From the NCBI RefSeq assembly GCF_034702125.1, contig NC_085867.1:37020721-37084720 (forward strand): a DNA stretch of 64,000 nucleotides, in the 5' to 3' direction. A model generated the notes under the pieces. It did not search any database. It was not told where the DNA came from and saw only the letters and a list, made by a program, of their open reading frames with translations. This DNA comes from Engraulis encrasicolus (taxonomy: Eukaryota > Chordata > Actinopteri > Clupeiformes > Engraulidae). A program made the position numbers and the translations under genes. Within the stretch, counting starts at the first letter, position 1. The number at the start of each line of letters is the position of its first letter. Positions 38,659-51,226 of this stretch are shown piece after piece.

Positions 38659-39289
38659 AGGTGTTCATTCAAAGGGGCTTCCCCTCAGTCGACTTCAGGA
38701 GGACGGATGCGTCTGTGAGTGACACATTGAATGCCAGGAGAATGAGTCTGGGTTGGGGTTGGGGACTGGAGGTCTGTGTGTGTGTGTGTCCATGTGTGTA
38801 TGTGGTTTATGGGCAGCCGCCGACGTCACGCCATTGTGTCCGTGCGGGAGGGGAGGCATCCTGTGTTGGGGGGCCTCCTGGTCTGGAGACTCATCACACC
38901 AGCATGTCTTTTGTCTCTGGGTGTCGGATCGGGAGGATACGCATGCACTCATCAGATAACCCATACCATGGGTGTTGAATAAAAATACCCTTCCAACAAG
39001 GCCTTACTTCTCTCAGTCGCACCCTGCGCACAGGCACACGACTCCTTCCAGTCTAGGGCGTTATCAGAACATCAGCATAACACTTGCACTTCAGGTCTAT
39101 TTCGGGTACTATTGTCATTGCTGTGGACTCAGCTTGCGCTCCCAATGATCTTCATTATAATCCTCCTGATGCCCCCTTGACCTCATCACCAAGCCTGGCA
39201 ATGCCCTCCTTCGTATTAAAAAAATAAAATGGACTATTGCCCCCCATTTGTGAGTGTCTCCACCCCCCTCAGCTGTCTCCTTCTCAACG

Positions 39290-39353
39290 CCTCCCTAGGG
39301 CTCCCTAACGTCCCCCGGGGGCGCTGTAGAGCGACCCCCGCTGAGAAACACTG
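39290..39353. mobile_element. Truncated hAT-like terminus next to exon 2
   Basis: GCGACCCCCGCTGAGAAACACTG has the form of a hAT 3' end (inverse CAGTGTTTCTCAGCGGGGG). No matching 5' end was found. It ends 45 bases before exon 2. Confidence 0.45.
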
Positions 39354-39398
39354 TACTAAAGCGTGTGTCTATTGTGTGTCTCTCTCTGTCCTCCTCAG

Positions 39399-39518
39399 GA
39401 GCCGTTTGAGGATGGCTTTGCCAATGGCGAGGAGCTCACCCCGGTGGACGAGTCGGCCGCCAAGGACGCCCAGGACGCCAAGGGCTCCGTCAAGTTCGGA
39501 TGGATCAAGGGAGTCTTG
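39399..39518 (+). CDS. slc12a2: slc12a2 exon 2 (residues 188-227): pre-TM1 linker
   Basis: Forty codons, phase 0 at both ends, acceptor cctcag and donor gtgagt. It begins EPFEDGFANGEE, nearly identical to the human linker, and ends KFGWIKGVL, which leads into TM1. The middle (PVDESAAKDAQDAK) is the variable acidic part. A truncated repeat that ends like a hAT element stops 45 bases upstream. Confidence 0.96.
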
Positions 39519-39604
39519 GTGAGTATGGTTACAGGGCTGGGTGGACTGTAATCTGTGCACATGTGTCAAAAGTAAACAAATAAGAGTAAATTCATGATGT
39601 ACAA

Positions 39605-39770
39605 CACTTGAAAATTATAGAAGAAGCACAACACTGCTACAAATTGCGGTCACGGTTTTAATGTGAAAGCTGACGTTTCGGTCATCAGACATGACCGAAT
39701 CGTCAGCTTTCACATAAAAACCTTGACCGTAATTGTATCAGTGTTGCGCTTCTTCTATAGTTTTCAAGTG
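39605..39770. mobile_element. Long-hairpin (snap-back) element
   Basis: Two arms of about 80 bases, inverted with about 10 differences around a 5-6 base centre (near 39685-39690). It begins CACTTGAAAATTATAGAAGA and ends with the inverse CTTCTATAGTTTTCAAGTG. No target duplication was seen. It lies in intron 2, 87 bases after exon 2. Confidence 0.85.
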
Positions 39771-40447
39771 ATTTCCATTGAGATAGCTGCACCTGCAAAC
39801 AGAATTTCAAGGCAGGCCACCTCCTCCCTTCTACTTGATGGTGTACAACATTAGCACATGATGTAACATAGCTGTTACACCAGTTTCTCCATTGTACCTA
39901 ATGAGGTGGATAGACTGTGTAACTGGACAATGCTAATAACCCACCACAACAGTCATCCTATTATAAGACAAGTATGCAGGTCTATTGGTCACCCAGACAA
40001 ATTACCTGCGTTGGAAGGAAAGTGTGTTTCTTTTTTTACTTTCACTTTTGACAGCCCTGTTAATCTGACTGGGTAACTGTTGGGATAGAAGAGAATGAGA
40101 GTGGCCAGCTAAGTACCATGAAATGGTCTATAAATTGAGCTACCCTAGAGAGCTTTTCTCTTTTATTATTAGTTATAAGTTATGAAGTGACCTCATCACA
40201 TTAACTTAACCAAGGAGTTAAACCAGGGCTGTACGTTAAGCTTTTTCACTAGGAGCACAGGTGCTCCTAAATGAAAAAATTTAGGAGCACGGATAAAACT
40301 TTAGGAGCACAGATACAAATTTAGGAGCACTCTAAAAATGTCGTGACACTTTTATTATTGGGGGGGGGGGTGTTATGTAAAATACTGTGCTTATTGTGCT
40401 CATTGCTTGTTTCTTCATCTTCATGCACAATGGCCTAGGCTATATGT

Positions 40448-40679
40448 CAGTGTTTTTTTCCCAACACTGGGGTATGGGGTCACCTGGAATTCCAATGGGC
40501 TCCCCTGAAATGTCTAGGTGTGAAATAAAAAAATGTAGTCTTATACTGTCAGAAATATCCACTGTTTTTTTTTTATAGCCAGCAAGTTTGCTCAGTCATG
40601 GTTTTGGTTGTGAAAAAAATGTGGTCCCCAAAAGTTCAGGATAAAATGGTCCCAGTGCAAAAAGTGTTGGGAACCACTG
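40448..40679. mobile_element. hAT MITE nested in the 40224-41655 element
   Basis: It starts CAGTGTTTTTTTCCCAACAC and ends GTGTTGGGAACCACTG. The flanks CTATATGT (40440-40447) and TTATATGC (40680-40687) match at 6 of 8 positions. Confidence 0.68.
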
Positions 40680-40714
40680 TTATATGCCATAAATCACAGT
40701 TCCCATTACTATTA

Positions 40715-40766
40715 CTATTATTAGGCCTATTATTATTATTGTTGTTATTATTATTATTATTAGGCT
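40715..40766. repeat. (ATT)n microsatellite
   Basis: Imperfect ATT units just after the nested MITE. Confidence 0.85.
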
Positions 40767-41798
40767 ATAACTTCGTGATTAAAAGCATGTAAATCACATG
40801 CTTACTGAACTAGATTGACTAAATCTTAAACATAGCCTACAACACGTTAATCCAACGGGCTTTATTATAGCCTAGTTTTTGTTTCCTCAAACGCATGGGT
40901 TGGAACCGTGTGAAATGAAACTGGGAGCAGCAAAATTATCTCACTGTGTTGGCTGCTCTTTTTGATAGCCTACAGCACCGGTAGCTACTGGACCAACTAG
41001 ACTTTAAATTTGCGCGCACTGCACACTACTTGTGAATGCTCCTCGAACTATATTTTGACTTGATTACTTTGATTGCGATTGCATTTTTTGCGAAGTAATT
41101 GCGAAGACAGCGGTTTGGGAAACGCCAAAACAGCTCAAACAACGACGTCCTTTAAACCACATGAGCTAGCAAACCGAGTGGCTATTTCACTATCGGATCC
41201 AAGAGGTTTCCTGTTAGCAATGCAAACTCCCGCATTTGAACGTTTTAAACAGCAGTCCATTTCGAAAAGCTGTAAGAAGTGTTGGCACAGAACATCCGAC
41301 TGGGAGATGAGGCATGCGCGCTTTGTAACTGTTGCCACCAGGGATCTGTGCGAAGCGATTCTGTTTTTTTCTGAGCTACGGGAGCAGAGATGGCTCAATC
41401 TTAGCCAACACGGAATTCAAGCAACATTGACCGTCTTTTTTGAAGTGCGTTCCCAATGGAGTTTGATGCTGTCAATCAGACAGGCTGTGGAAAAAATGAG
41501 CAGCTCTCACAATCATGCACTCGAACTCAGAAGCAAAATGCGAATGAAAGGGTTGAATGCATACTCGTACAGGTGCGCCCGTTTTATTTTTCTTTCTCGC
41601 ACAGTCAAAATTTTAGGCTCAATATGCGACCAATTGGTCTTAATGTACAGCCCTGTAAACCAATAGCTACACGTGTCAATTGAGAAGGGAGATGATGGTT
41701 TGCCCTGTGCTGTTCTAGTCATTAGCATTCAGACGCATTCTGACACATTAGAAATGAATGGAGCAGTGAATATGGCATTTGTTTATTTGAACACGAAC

Positions 41799-42188
41799 TA
41801 GAGGTGTACCGAAAATTTGGCCGCAGAAAATATTCGTCCGAAAACGCAAAAAAAGACACCTTCGGTTTTCGGCCGAAAGCCAATTGAGCGGCCGAATTGG
41901 AGGCCGAATAGAAAATGAATTGAAAATGGGCATTAATTAAACTCATTTCAGTTCTACTCTAACATTTGAAGACTTCAAATACACATTTATTTTCTTTCAA
42001 AAACATGTCAAAACATTTATTGTAAACCGTAGATTTCAGCAATATTTAAAAATAGTGAAAAAACTAACTTTTGATCACTTTTGACTGAATTGTAATATTT
42101 GATTTCGGTTTCGGTATTCGGCCAAGTGATTAATTATTATTCGGTTTCGGTTTCAGCCCTTCGGTTTCAGCCCTTCGGTGCACCTCTA
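41799..42188. mobile_element. hAT MITE with TAGAGGTGYACCGAA termini
   Basis: Left end TAGAGGTGTACCGAAA, right end TTCGGTGCACCTCTA. A perfect 8-base duplication ACACGAAC lies at 41791-41798 and 42189-42196. TTCGG/CCGAA sub-repeats fill both ends. It is 390 bases long and has no transposase. Confidence 0.92.
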
Positions 42189-42521
42189 ACACGAACATAT
42201 TGCCACACACTCAGAATTCTACCAGTGCATAGGACTAGCTTCAGCTGCTCATCAGAGCCCTCATCTGTGACACCTGGGTGATGAAAAACCTGTTACTCCA
42301 GGGACGTTAATTTAACGTGTTCTCTTCTGCGGCTAAATGCCATCACCTGCACTTGAGTGATTAAAGTTGGCTCTAGTCTACCGCTAGCAGAGCGAGAGCC
42401 CAGGCCCCATTGTCTTCCACAGAGCCGCGCTACGCCAGGTGACTATGCTCGAAGCCTAATGAGCACTCTACAAAGCTGCAGTGCTCTCCAGCGTTAAAGC
42501 TCACGGAGATGAGATGAAAAG

Positions 42522-42828
42522 TAGGGCTGCACAATATATCGAAAATGTATCGAAATTGCGATATCAAGAGTGGCGATAAGCATATTGCAAAAATGACTTC
42601 ATTATCGATAACAAGTAAAACATTTTCTGTGCTGTCCAATCACTAGCTGAATGTCAACAAATGCGCGAGAAGCTCGCCATGACCAAAGCCGTGCCAACAC
42701 ACAGACCGACAAATTAGTGACAAGAAAAACACTCTGCTATATTTCTAAATTTTGCTTAAATATTGTTATTGAGGTATTGCATACTGTTATCCAGTATCAT
42801 TTTTTTTATCTGATATCATGCAGCCCTA
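42522..42828. mobile_element. hAT MITE with TAGGGCTGCA termini
   Basis: TAGGGCTGCACAATATATC faces GATATCATGCAGCCCTA. The 8-base flanks ATGAAAAG (42514-42521) and ATGAGAAG (42829-42836) differ at one base. It is 307 bases long. Confidence 0.88.
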
Positions 42829-43020
42829 ATGAGAAGCTCCAGCTCCAGCTCTTACCCTGGCTGCTGCTGTTGCTGGTTGATGTCCCTCTCGCCCACTCAG
42901 CCAATTTGCTCTTTCCCACTTCACACTAGTGCTCCACACTAGTACTGTAGGGCCTAGTCAGGGGAGAGAAGGTCCTCTTGAATGCCTTCCCTCTCCATTC
43001 ATATGCAGATGGTAGATCAG

Positions 43021-43094
43021 AGAGAGAGAGAGAGGGAAAGAGAGAAAGTGTGCGTGCGTGTGTGTGTGTGTATGTGTACGTGTGCGCGTGTGTA
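43021..43094. repeat. (GA)n then (GT)n compound repeat
   Basis: Short impure GA and GT runs. Confidence 0.85.
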
Positions 43095-44265
43095 TGTATC
43101 AAAAATAGAGGCGAAACCTTGGCATAGAGTGCAAGTGTTTTTAAGCTCAAGCCTATCATATGCTCAACGCTGAAACATCATACTTGCCCACCGCCCCCTT
43201 ACAGACACGTGCACACAAAAAAAGGAAAAAGCAGAGGCAAGGGAGTGCCAGTGTTTAATTTTTGGTAAGGGTTATGATTGATGATGTGCATTAGACATCT
43301 TGTCGCTGAGTTTCCTGGCTGGCTCCTGGTTCTTGTTACGCGCGCTCTTATTTTGACATGTCTAAGGCCTCTCTTCCTGTCCTTCCACAATATCAACATC
43401 TGCCTCTTTTTGTTCCGCTCAATCCCTTCCGATGATGAGAAGTATGCAGGGGGAATTTTTTATTTTATTTCCCCTCATAAATAAAAGCTTTAAAGGATAT
43501 ATTGTCAACAGGTTGAGCTTGTGCTTAATTCCTGCTGAGAATATTAACAGATGATTACTTGGTGCTTTTTCAAGACATTACAGTAGTTTTTTGTTCATTT
43601 TTCTTGATGTCTGGGTTAAATATCAAGCATGTTTAAGCACATTTTAATCATCGGGTGAACTTGCATGCTGTTCGAACAGGAAGATTCTAAGTCAGGCTCC
43701 CCACTGATATAATAGCAGCGTAGCTATTCTTTAAAGATCATTGAGGTCTTATCACGGGGATAATGGATTTCTTTGCACAGCACTCCGAAGAGTGAGAAGT
43801 TAAACAAGCTTAATTAAATACATTTTACTCACTGTTGAAGTTCAGTGAAGGGGAGTCGAGTTGCCCCATCAAGACTCAAACCTTGACCTACTAGGGTACC
43901 AAACTTGGGGCTCTGACCGCGTAGTAGACCCCCCAGAAGGCTCCTGGATTGAGTTCCGGGAGGTAAACTCTATTCCCCTTTGCTGCAGTGTTAGTCACTC
44001 CTAGACCACTGAATCACCCTCTTAATTAATTTATTATTTAATATGTGCTAATAAAGCTTCATAAGGGTGTATTATTACCAGTTCAAGGAGTTGAATAAGT
44101 CACTCCTTGTTCCCCTTGTCATTGGATCACTTCACCGCCATCAGCTCCATGGTAAGGGCATGGCTGGGATTCTGGCCAACAGAGCCTCTGAATCCCCTAA
44201 CATGTCATCATTACCACCACCTGGTATGGGCTCGAGTTTCAAAAGCGGCTCTTGGTGGACCGTCT

Positions 44266-44376
44266 GTGTTTGTGTGTGCGTGTGTGTGTGTGTGGAGGTT
44301 TAAGTTGTGTGTGTATGTATGTATGTATGTGTGTGTGTGTGTGTGTGTGCGTGTGCGTGTGTGTGTGTGTGTGTGC
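44266..44376. repeat. Imperfect (GT)n with GTAT units
   Basis: It ends about 55 bases before exon 3. Confidence 0.9.
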
Positions 44377-44429
44377 TCATCAGTTGATTGTGTCGTGGCT
44401 AACCTCCATCCCCTTCCCTCTGTGTGCAG

Positions 44430-44505
44430 GTGCGCTGCATGTTGAACATTTGGGGGGTGATGCTCTTCATCCGCATGACATGGATCGTGGGCCAAGCGGG
44501 AATCG
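44430..44505 (+). CDS. slc12a2: slc12a2 exon 3 (residues 228-252): TM1
   Basis: Seventy-six bases, phase 0 to 1, donor gtaggt. It encodes [12 protein letters not shown] followed by [12 protein letters not shown], the partly unwound TM1 that lines the ion path. L232 and W235 correspond to human L297 and W300, reported to contribute to the Na+ and K+ sites. The acceptor follows a TG-rich stretch, with a (GT)n repeat ending about 55 bases upstream. Confidence 0.97.
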
Positions 44506-44627
44506 GTAGGTCACACGACACCACCGGGGCCAAGAGGGCGAGCGGCCGGAGGGCCCGTGCGAATGAGCCACGTCTTCATTCGCACACAAGCTACTTGGCA
44601 TCCAGTCAGCACCCCCCTTCTCCCCCC

Positions 44628-44653
44628 ATCACATCACATCACATCACATCACT
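44628..44653. repeat. (CACAT)n pentamer repeat
   Basis: About five units in intron 3. Confidence 0.85.
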
Positions 44654-45183
44654 CTAACCCCCCCTCACCCCCAAAAACTTACCACCTCATGTCCTCAAAC
44701 ATACCCCCACTCATACCACCCCCAACCATACTCCACTCCACCTTCTCACCATTTCCCAGACAGCTGCTAAATGTTGCCAACTGGTGGCACATGCAGTCAA
44801 CTGTCAAAGTAGTACCCCTTCCCCCAACCCTCCCTCCAACCCCAACCCTCCCTCTGTCACACATAAACACCCACCACACCCCCACCACCTCAGTTCATTC
44901 CACAGCACCATCGCCACTATTCACACATCACCTGTGAAATGTGACATACAAAAACAACAACAGAAGAAAACAGAGCAGAGCATCATTTTTTTTAAGAAAG
45001 AAAGGGTCAATAAAATGAGATTTTAGTATGTATAATATGATGATTTTTAGACGTTTAGGGTGATTGTAGAGCATTTAGTTTATACGGCTGGTTTTACTAA
45101 CTTAAGATGAACTTTTGAGGCAAAGCGACAATCCTTCATTCACCCAGTTGTTATTATTAACGTTGTGTGTTTTTATTCCACAG

Positions 45184-45279
45184 TGTACTCCTGTGTCATC
45201 GTCCTCATGGCTACTGTAGTAACCACCATCACCGGCTTCTCCACATCGGCCATCGCCACGAACGGCTTTGTACGAGGAG
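45184..45279 (+). CDS. slc12a2: slc12a2 exon 4 (residues 253-284): TM2
   Basis: Ninety-six bases, phase 1 to 1. It encodes [18 protein letters not shown] followed by [14 protein letters not shown], which is TM2 and the start of the loop to TM3. In slc12a1 (NKCC2) this position is occupied by mutually exclusive cassette exons. I see only one version within the 678-base intron 3 and the 6.4-kb intron 4, as expected for NKCC1. Donor gtgcgt. Confidence 0.96.
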
Positions 45280-46670
45280 GTGCGTATACTCTTGATGTCG
45301 TAAATGCTACACCAGCCAGATAAGCAAGATCAGGGGCAGCAAAGTCTTTTCGGTCCACAGGCGTCATACAGCCAATTTGGTCTTACACGGGCCGGACCAC
45401 TAACTTAATTGGAAGGCATCATAAATTTCTGCTCCTTATCGGAATCTCGTTGCAGTCAATCCTATTGAAGTGGATGGCGGTGTGTATATCAGAAGCATTG
45501 ACTGTAAATGACGAGGGCATGATTTATATTGGTTGGTTACCATATTGTAAATCTCTGGGAAAGATACAAAGCCAAACCCATGTGCAGTTAGTATTCCAAT
45601 TCACCAAAGACAATTTCAAACACAGAAGATGAACTCGTGAATCCATAAATATTTATGCTTTGATAATTAAAATATAAGATCTATCCTTCTGAAACAGACA
45701 ATTAGACACTTGCTGCAGTGCGTCATTGCTTGCTTGTACGACTGGAAATTATGTTTTTCCGCTCTAGCTGTGAATGTTGCAATTTTGCAGCCAGATCAGT
45801 ATCGCCACCTGAGCCATAAAGAGACAAGCACAACAAAGCAACGGCTCATTGCTGCAGGAACAAACAAACAAACAAACAAAAGAGTAAATAAATAAATAAA
45901 CAAATATGGAGGCCGGCGTCATTGTTTTGTTGTCATGGTATTAGCTATTGTGAGTGGGTCACCTGGACTGCTCTGCCCTCAGGATTCTGTCAGCTGTGCT
46001 CAGTTTGTGGCTGACTGTGCGTGTGCATGCATGCACGCACGCATGTGTATGTGTTCATCGTATTTTATTTACTTCATTTATTTGTATAGCTGGCATACCT
46101 TGTATTAGGTAGCATCTTTCATTTTCCTGCAGGAGTTGTTTATGTGAACTTTAATGTGTTGGCAGGCACTGTCAAGACCATTTCCCTTGAAGTGCACGAA
46201 GAAGAGCACTTCTTTTGCCCATTCATAACAGTGCAGAACTAGTGTTGAATGAGGCTGCCGTGACTGTCTTGTCTATTTAGTAACTGTCCTTGACGAAATG
46301 ATTATGGATGTTCTCTTGGTCGAGTGAGTAGTAGACAGGAGGAAAAAGTCATACACGTGATTCATCTGAGGTTTACCTTGACTTAAGAAGCCAAGGACGT
46401 TTGCATAGCATGGTTGAATGCTTGAAGCGCGAGCGCCCCACCTCCGTCGTGAGTGAGTTTAATTAAGATATCCCTCCACCCCACATCTCATCATGTCATC
46501 ACCTCCATCTCTTTTTTTAATCTCCTCTTTCCCTGGAAGGGGGATGTCAGGATATTGCCTAGCCACGTTGGAGTCCTGACAGGGAGTCAGCTGACCATGT
46601 GAGCGAGTAATAAGAGAAAGAAGTTTCTTCATAATCCTGTAGTCATATATCCAGGCTCGTATACCTTTAT

Positions 46671-46875
46671 GTATACAGATAGCACAATTATACACGATAA
46701 GATATAGAAGTTGTTCATGGCGATATATTCAGACTCCTATATCTACGTAGACTAGAGTAGAGTAACTTTTCTGTGTTGATTAAGGAGATATGTTAAGAAT
46801 GTATACAGATAGCGCAATTATATACTATAAGGTACAGAAGTTGTTCTTAGTCATATATTCAGATTGATATATATA
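46671..46875. repeat. Tandem duplication, 130-bp offset
   Basis: GTATACAGATAGCACAATTA at 46671 recurs as GTATACAGATAGCGCAATTA at 46801. Both continue through AGAAGTTGTTC and ATATATTCAGA blocks for about 75 bases. Confidence 0.9.
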
Positions 46876-48296
46876 TCCTATAGCACAACATATAGTACAC
46901 TGTAACATTGCCTTGCCATGCACTTGCTGCTTATTGCACATTGTATTATATTCCAAACCACATTTCGTTCACCTGCTTATGCACATATACTGTACATTTA
47001 CAATGACTACAAAGTTGAATCAAATCTGATCTCAGAGGCTTCACCAAGACACCCGAGCAGGTGCCATTTTTTAAGCAGATTAGCTTGTGCCCGCTGATCG
47101 AGGGACGCTGGCCAGAACACCCTGCCAGCAAAGAGACGTGACTCAGTTAGAGTAGCTAAAAGAGTAACTGCAGAATAATTCTGGGTGTCCTCTAGTTGCA
47201 CTTGCCACCTTGACAACATAAACCTACCACCTTGACCAGGTAACCCAAAAAGATGACGATTTCAGATCCTATTTCATACGAAACAAAGCCTTTCCCATTG
47301 ATGGTAGTCGCATGCATCTGATACAAAGAGCTAAGCCCCCACACACCTTTACTGACAAATGTTTTGCGGGAAACTCTGATAACTCCTTGTAATTGTCTCG
47401 CTACCAAGTACTCAGTACGAAACATTGTATCTTTTTTCCCTTTAGTGTGGCCACTTTCAAAGGCAGTATCGGTCTGATAGGAGGGAAACGAAAAGCTGTG
47501 AGCTTTGATTGAACACGGACAACAGAATGTTCTGTTCTGCCACAGAGAGAGATAGAGAGAGAGACAGTCAGACTGAGAGACAGAGAGGGAGAGAAACGAA
47601 ACGAGAGCCGCCGGTGAGGTCAATCAGATCGGGCACAGACAAGAGTCGGACACTGGAGAGGTCATGTGAAGGTCACGGTGTCCTGACCGTTACTGGAGCC
47701 ACATTAGAGGGCTCTCGGCGGTGTAGACATAATATGTAGCAGCCCGAAGATCAGCACGGTTCAACGGTTGCCATTTCATATCTTTGTTTATTTATTTTGT
47801 CCCCTTCCCCTCCCACTTGCCACCCTTTTAAGAGGTGTTCTCACAGACAGTATTTGGTAAATAGTGGCCGGAGAATTGGCAGTAAATGCAGACGTTATGA
47901 AGACAAACACTTTTCAAAGGTCAGAAAAGTTTATGCCTTTGTTATTAAAACACGGCAGCACCAGCACGGCCCTTTTCTTCTGCAGTGTTGCTGTTTAGGA
48001 CAATTCCGCCTGTTTTGTTTATGGTCCGTCAGAGCCGGGTGACCTTGAAGGTACACCAGTGTTCTTTTAGACACCCATGTTCTTGGACCTAAAAGTAGAG
48101 TGACTAACTCTGTCAATATAGACACACACACCACCATGTGGCCCAAGACCAAAAGGCCGAACTCCATCCAGCTTCATCTTGTTCTTTCTGCCTTTCACTC
48201 TGTTTGCTTTCCTGTCTTGCCTCCAAAAGCACAGCTCTCCACAGACGAACCAGCTAACATAACCTCACCAACACCACCTCAACACACAAAATATCT

Positions 48297-48684
<388 letters not shown>

Positions 48685-48781
48685 AGTGGTCTCCTCAGTA
48701 AAGCTTGTCTACCTGCGCAGGGTGTTTGTTTATTTTAAAGGGTTTTGCACTGCCGTCACCTCCTGGCCTGCTGCCTCTGAG

Positions 48782-48853
48782 TGCTGCTGCTGCTGCTGCT
48801 GCTGCTGCTGTCTGCAGCCTGCAGTCCCCCTCCCCCCCCCCCCCCCCCCCCCC
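48782..48853. repeat. (CTG)9 followed by a C homopolymer of about 22
   Basis: The CTG run is at 48782-48810 and the C run at 48832-48853. The long open frame across them is an artefact. Confidence 0.95.
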
Positions 48854-49527
48854 TGCCTAGCAGCCTTGGAATGTGACTCATTGCTAGACGCTCTGTATAG
48901 CAGAGTACAGTGATCTCAGGGAAGCATTTGCCCTAGCTAAGCCACTGACTTCCCCCGTTGAGTGTGAAGGTCTGAAATTCACACCCACAACAAAAAGTTA
49001 ATCTGAGCAACTGCCGCTTTTTTATACTGTGGGGTCAACACCCCACAAAATACAGATGTAGTGGTTAGTAAAATGTTAAACTGTCACAGGTTATGAGTTC
49101 AGTGAACACCTCTGTAATATTTCTGTGTAGTTGGTATCCTAATTATTATTATTTGCAAAATATATATATATATATAAAAAATAAGTTAATTTTTATGTTT
49201 TTAAAGAAATGTTATTAGTTCATTCTGTGCAAATGATGGTTAGCTCTTGCGTCACTGGTAAGGAAAGCGGCGAGGCCTTTTCTCTCGGAAAAAGCCTGGA
49301 AATGCTCAACTTTGACAACGTGCGGAAAGCAAAAGCGCTTTATTGCTTTCAGCCCCGCCATAAAAGAGTGCTCAGTGTGGCGACCAGGGTCTGAATGTCC
49401 TGAATGTGATTCACTTTTCGTTTGGGGGGCCATTTGAAAGGTGGGCGATAGCACTCAGCACGCTGCTCTCAGTTGTCACAGCATGTGGGGAAATTCAATA
49501 GTGTGCTCCTAAAACACCCCTCAACCC

Positions 49528-49530
49528 CAC

Positions 49531-49563
<33 letters not shown>

Positions 49564-49747
49564 ACACGCGCACACACACACACTCACTCACTATCTCTCA
49601 CCCACACACACACACACACACCACACCACACACTTACTATCTCTCACGCACGCACGCACGCACGCACGCATGCACACACACACACACTTTCATTCAAGTG
49701 TGCGCACACACACTCACTCATGCACACACACACACAAACACACACAC
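49528..49747. repeat. Imperfect CA/CGCA repeats
   Basis: Several CA and GCAC blocks separated by CTCACTCA and TATCTCTC. Confidence 0.93.
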
Positions 49748-50225
49748 GGCCTGTTTTCGCCGCTGAGCGGACAGGGAGGTGCGGTGTTGTTCTTCTCTGG
49801 CGATCTGAAATGAATACTGGATGCTCCCTAACAAAGCCCGTCAGGGGGCGAGGATGGAAGAAAAACAATTTTTTGGGAGGTTATCAGTTTTTGTTTTGGG
49901 ATTCCTGGACCCAGGATTTCCAGTTTCAACCTGTTTTAGTGTTTTTATTTGTTGGAAAGGGTGAGGGAAGAAGGTTAAATCTATAGACAGTCTCCAGCAG
50001 GTAGGGCTATTTTGTTATTCAGCCAGGGCACCATGAGGTATGACTGGACTGGTGGCCCATTGACCCTCCGCACTCCGGCTGGTGGTGCTTTCTCATGGAC
50101 CAGATGGTATCGTTTACAGTCTTGAGCTGTGAGGTGATGGTATCTTATAGTGCTTTCACTTTTTTTTAACCAGTCAGATGTTTGCTCTAAAGAGAAGGTA
50201 GAATTTACAGTGCACAGAGTGAACC

Positions 50226-50290
50226 TGATGAAGCGCTAACGCGAAACGCACTATTATTCACTCCGTTCAAATCAGTGTGGAGAGTTTAAT
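50226..50290 (+). repeat. Dispersed GAAACG-motif repeat, copy 3
   Basis: CCTGATGAAGCGCTAACGC followed by GAAACGCAC. Confidence 0.5.
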
Positions 50291-51226
50291 ATTTATGTAC
50301 TCATGAATTTAGTTTGCCTGCCATACATATTCTGCTTTATCAATGGCTTGTGCACAGGGACATTTTTGCACCAGAGTATGCATGCAATACCTTGAAAGGA
50401 CAACTCAAGTACCACACACTCCCGAGTGATTGGCTACGAGATGTATTGTAGTGATGATGCTTCAGCCTAGTTTGCCTTGCTTCAGAACACACATGACCCT
50501 TCATCAGACTATGCAGTGTCCATAAACACGAGACCATTCCTGCCAACACCAACATGGTCTCATAGAAAAGTTCGGGTGAAGTTTTCCTCAAACGACAAAT
50601 ATGTGGTCTACATCCTTTTTTGTATATGTACCTGTAGTGTAGGTACATGAAGGACGCAAAATCTCTTTAGATCAGGACTGAATTCATGCCCCTGCCCATG
50701 CACCAAACTTCAATGCCCCTGCTAACCTCAGAAATATTAGCATGATTAGCCAGGTTGTCTGTCATGAAGGGTTTATTCGTTGAGGTCCTATTGCGTTGCA
50801 AAGTATCGCATGGTGAAGTTGGACCATGATGAGGGTCAGAAATGATTGAAGTCACATGCCATGCATGTGGATCACTCTTAATACACTGAAACGGCTCGGC
50901 CAAGGCGAGGCTGTGGGGCTGCCAGGGATTAAGTCATCATAAGGCTAATCTGCCCATGTATTCCAGAAATTCCCTGATGAGTCTCCTAACTCTTAGCCTC
51001 AAATCTGAGCTGGGACGGAGGAGGAAGCCAATCTTTGACTACCTACTGCCTACTGGGTGGATATTTTTTTGTATCCTTTTGGGGAGTGAATTGGTCATTC
51101 ATCCTGCTTCTATTTGTATCTAGTGTGAGGGAGAGTGGAGGATAAGGTTTGCGCACTCCTTTAGCCAATGAATGAATAAACGGCGACAAAGAACTTTAAA
51201 AGAAGAAAAATCCAAAGGAGTATGCA

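Larger units (their letters stand above)
40224..41655. mobile_element. hAT-like non-autonomous element with CAGGGCTGTACGTTAAG ends
   Basis: The 17-base terminus is inverted at 41639-41655 with one mismatch. Five bases TAAAC flank both ends (40219-40223 and 41656-41660). Near the left end TTTAGGAGCAC-type units recur. A 197-codon frame at 41073-41666 has no recognised domain and runs past the element end. It contains the element at 40448-40679. Confidence 0.78.

Noticed and set aside
41073..41666. 197-codon frame that could be a transposase or host gene
   Set aside because: No recognised catalytic or zinc-finger pattern, and the frame crosses the end of the surrounding hAT element. Left as chance.
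43850..44000. tRNA-like or SINE-like segment (GATTGAGTTCCGG)
   Set aside because: The B-box match is weak and no A box or tail could be placed.
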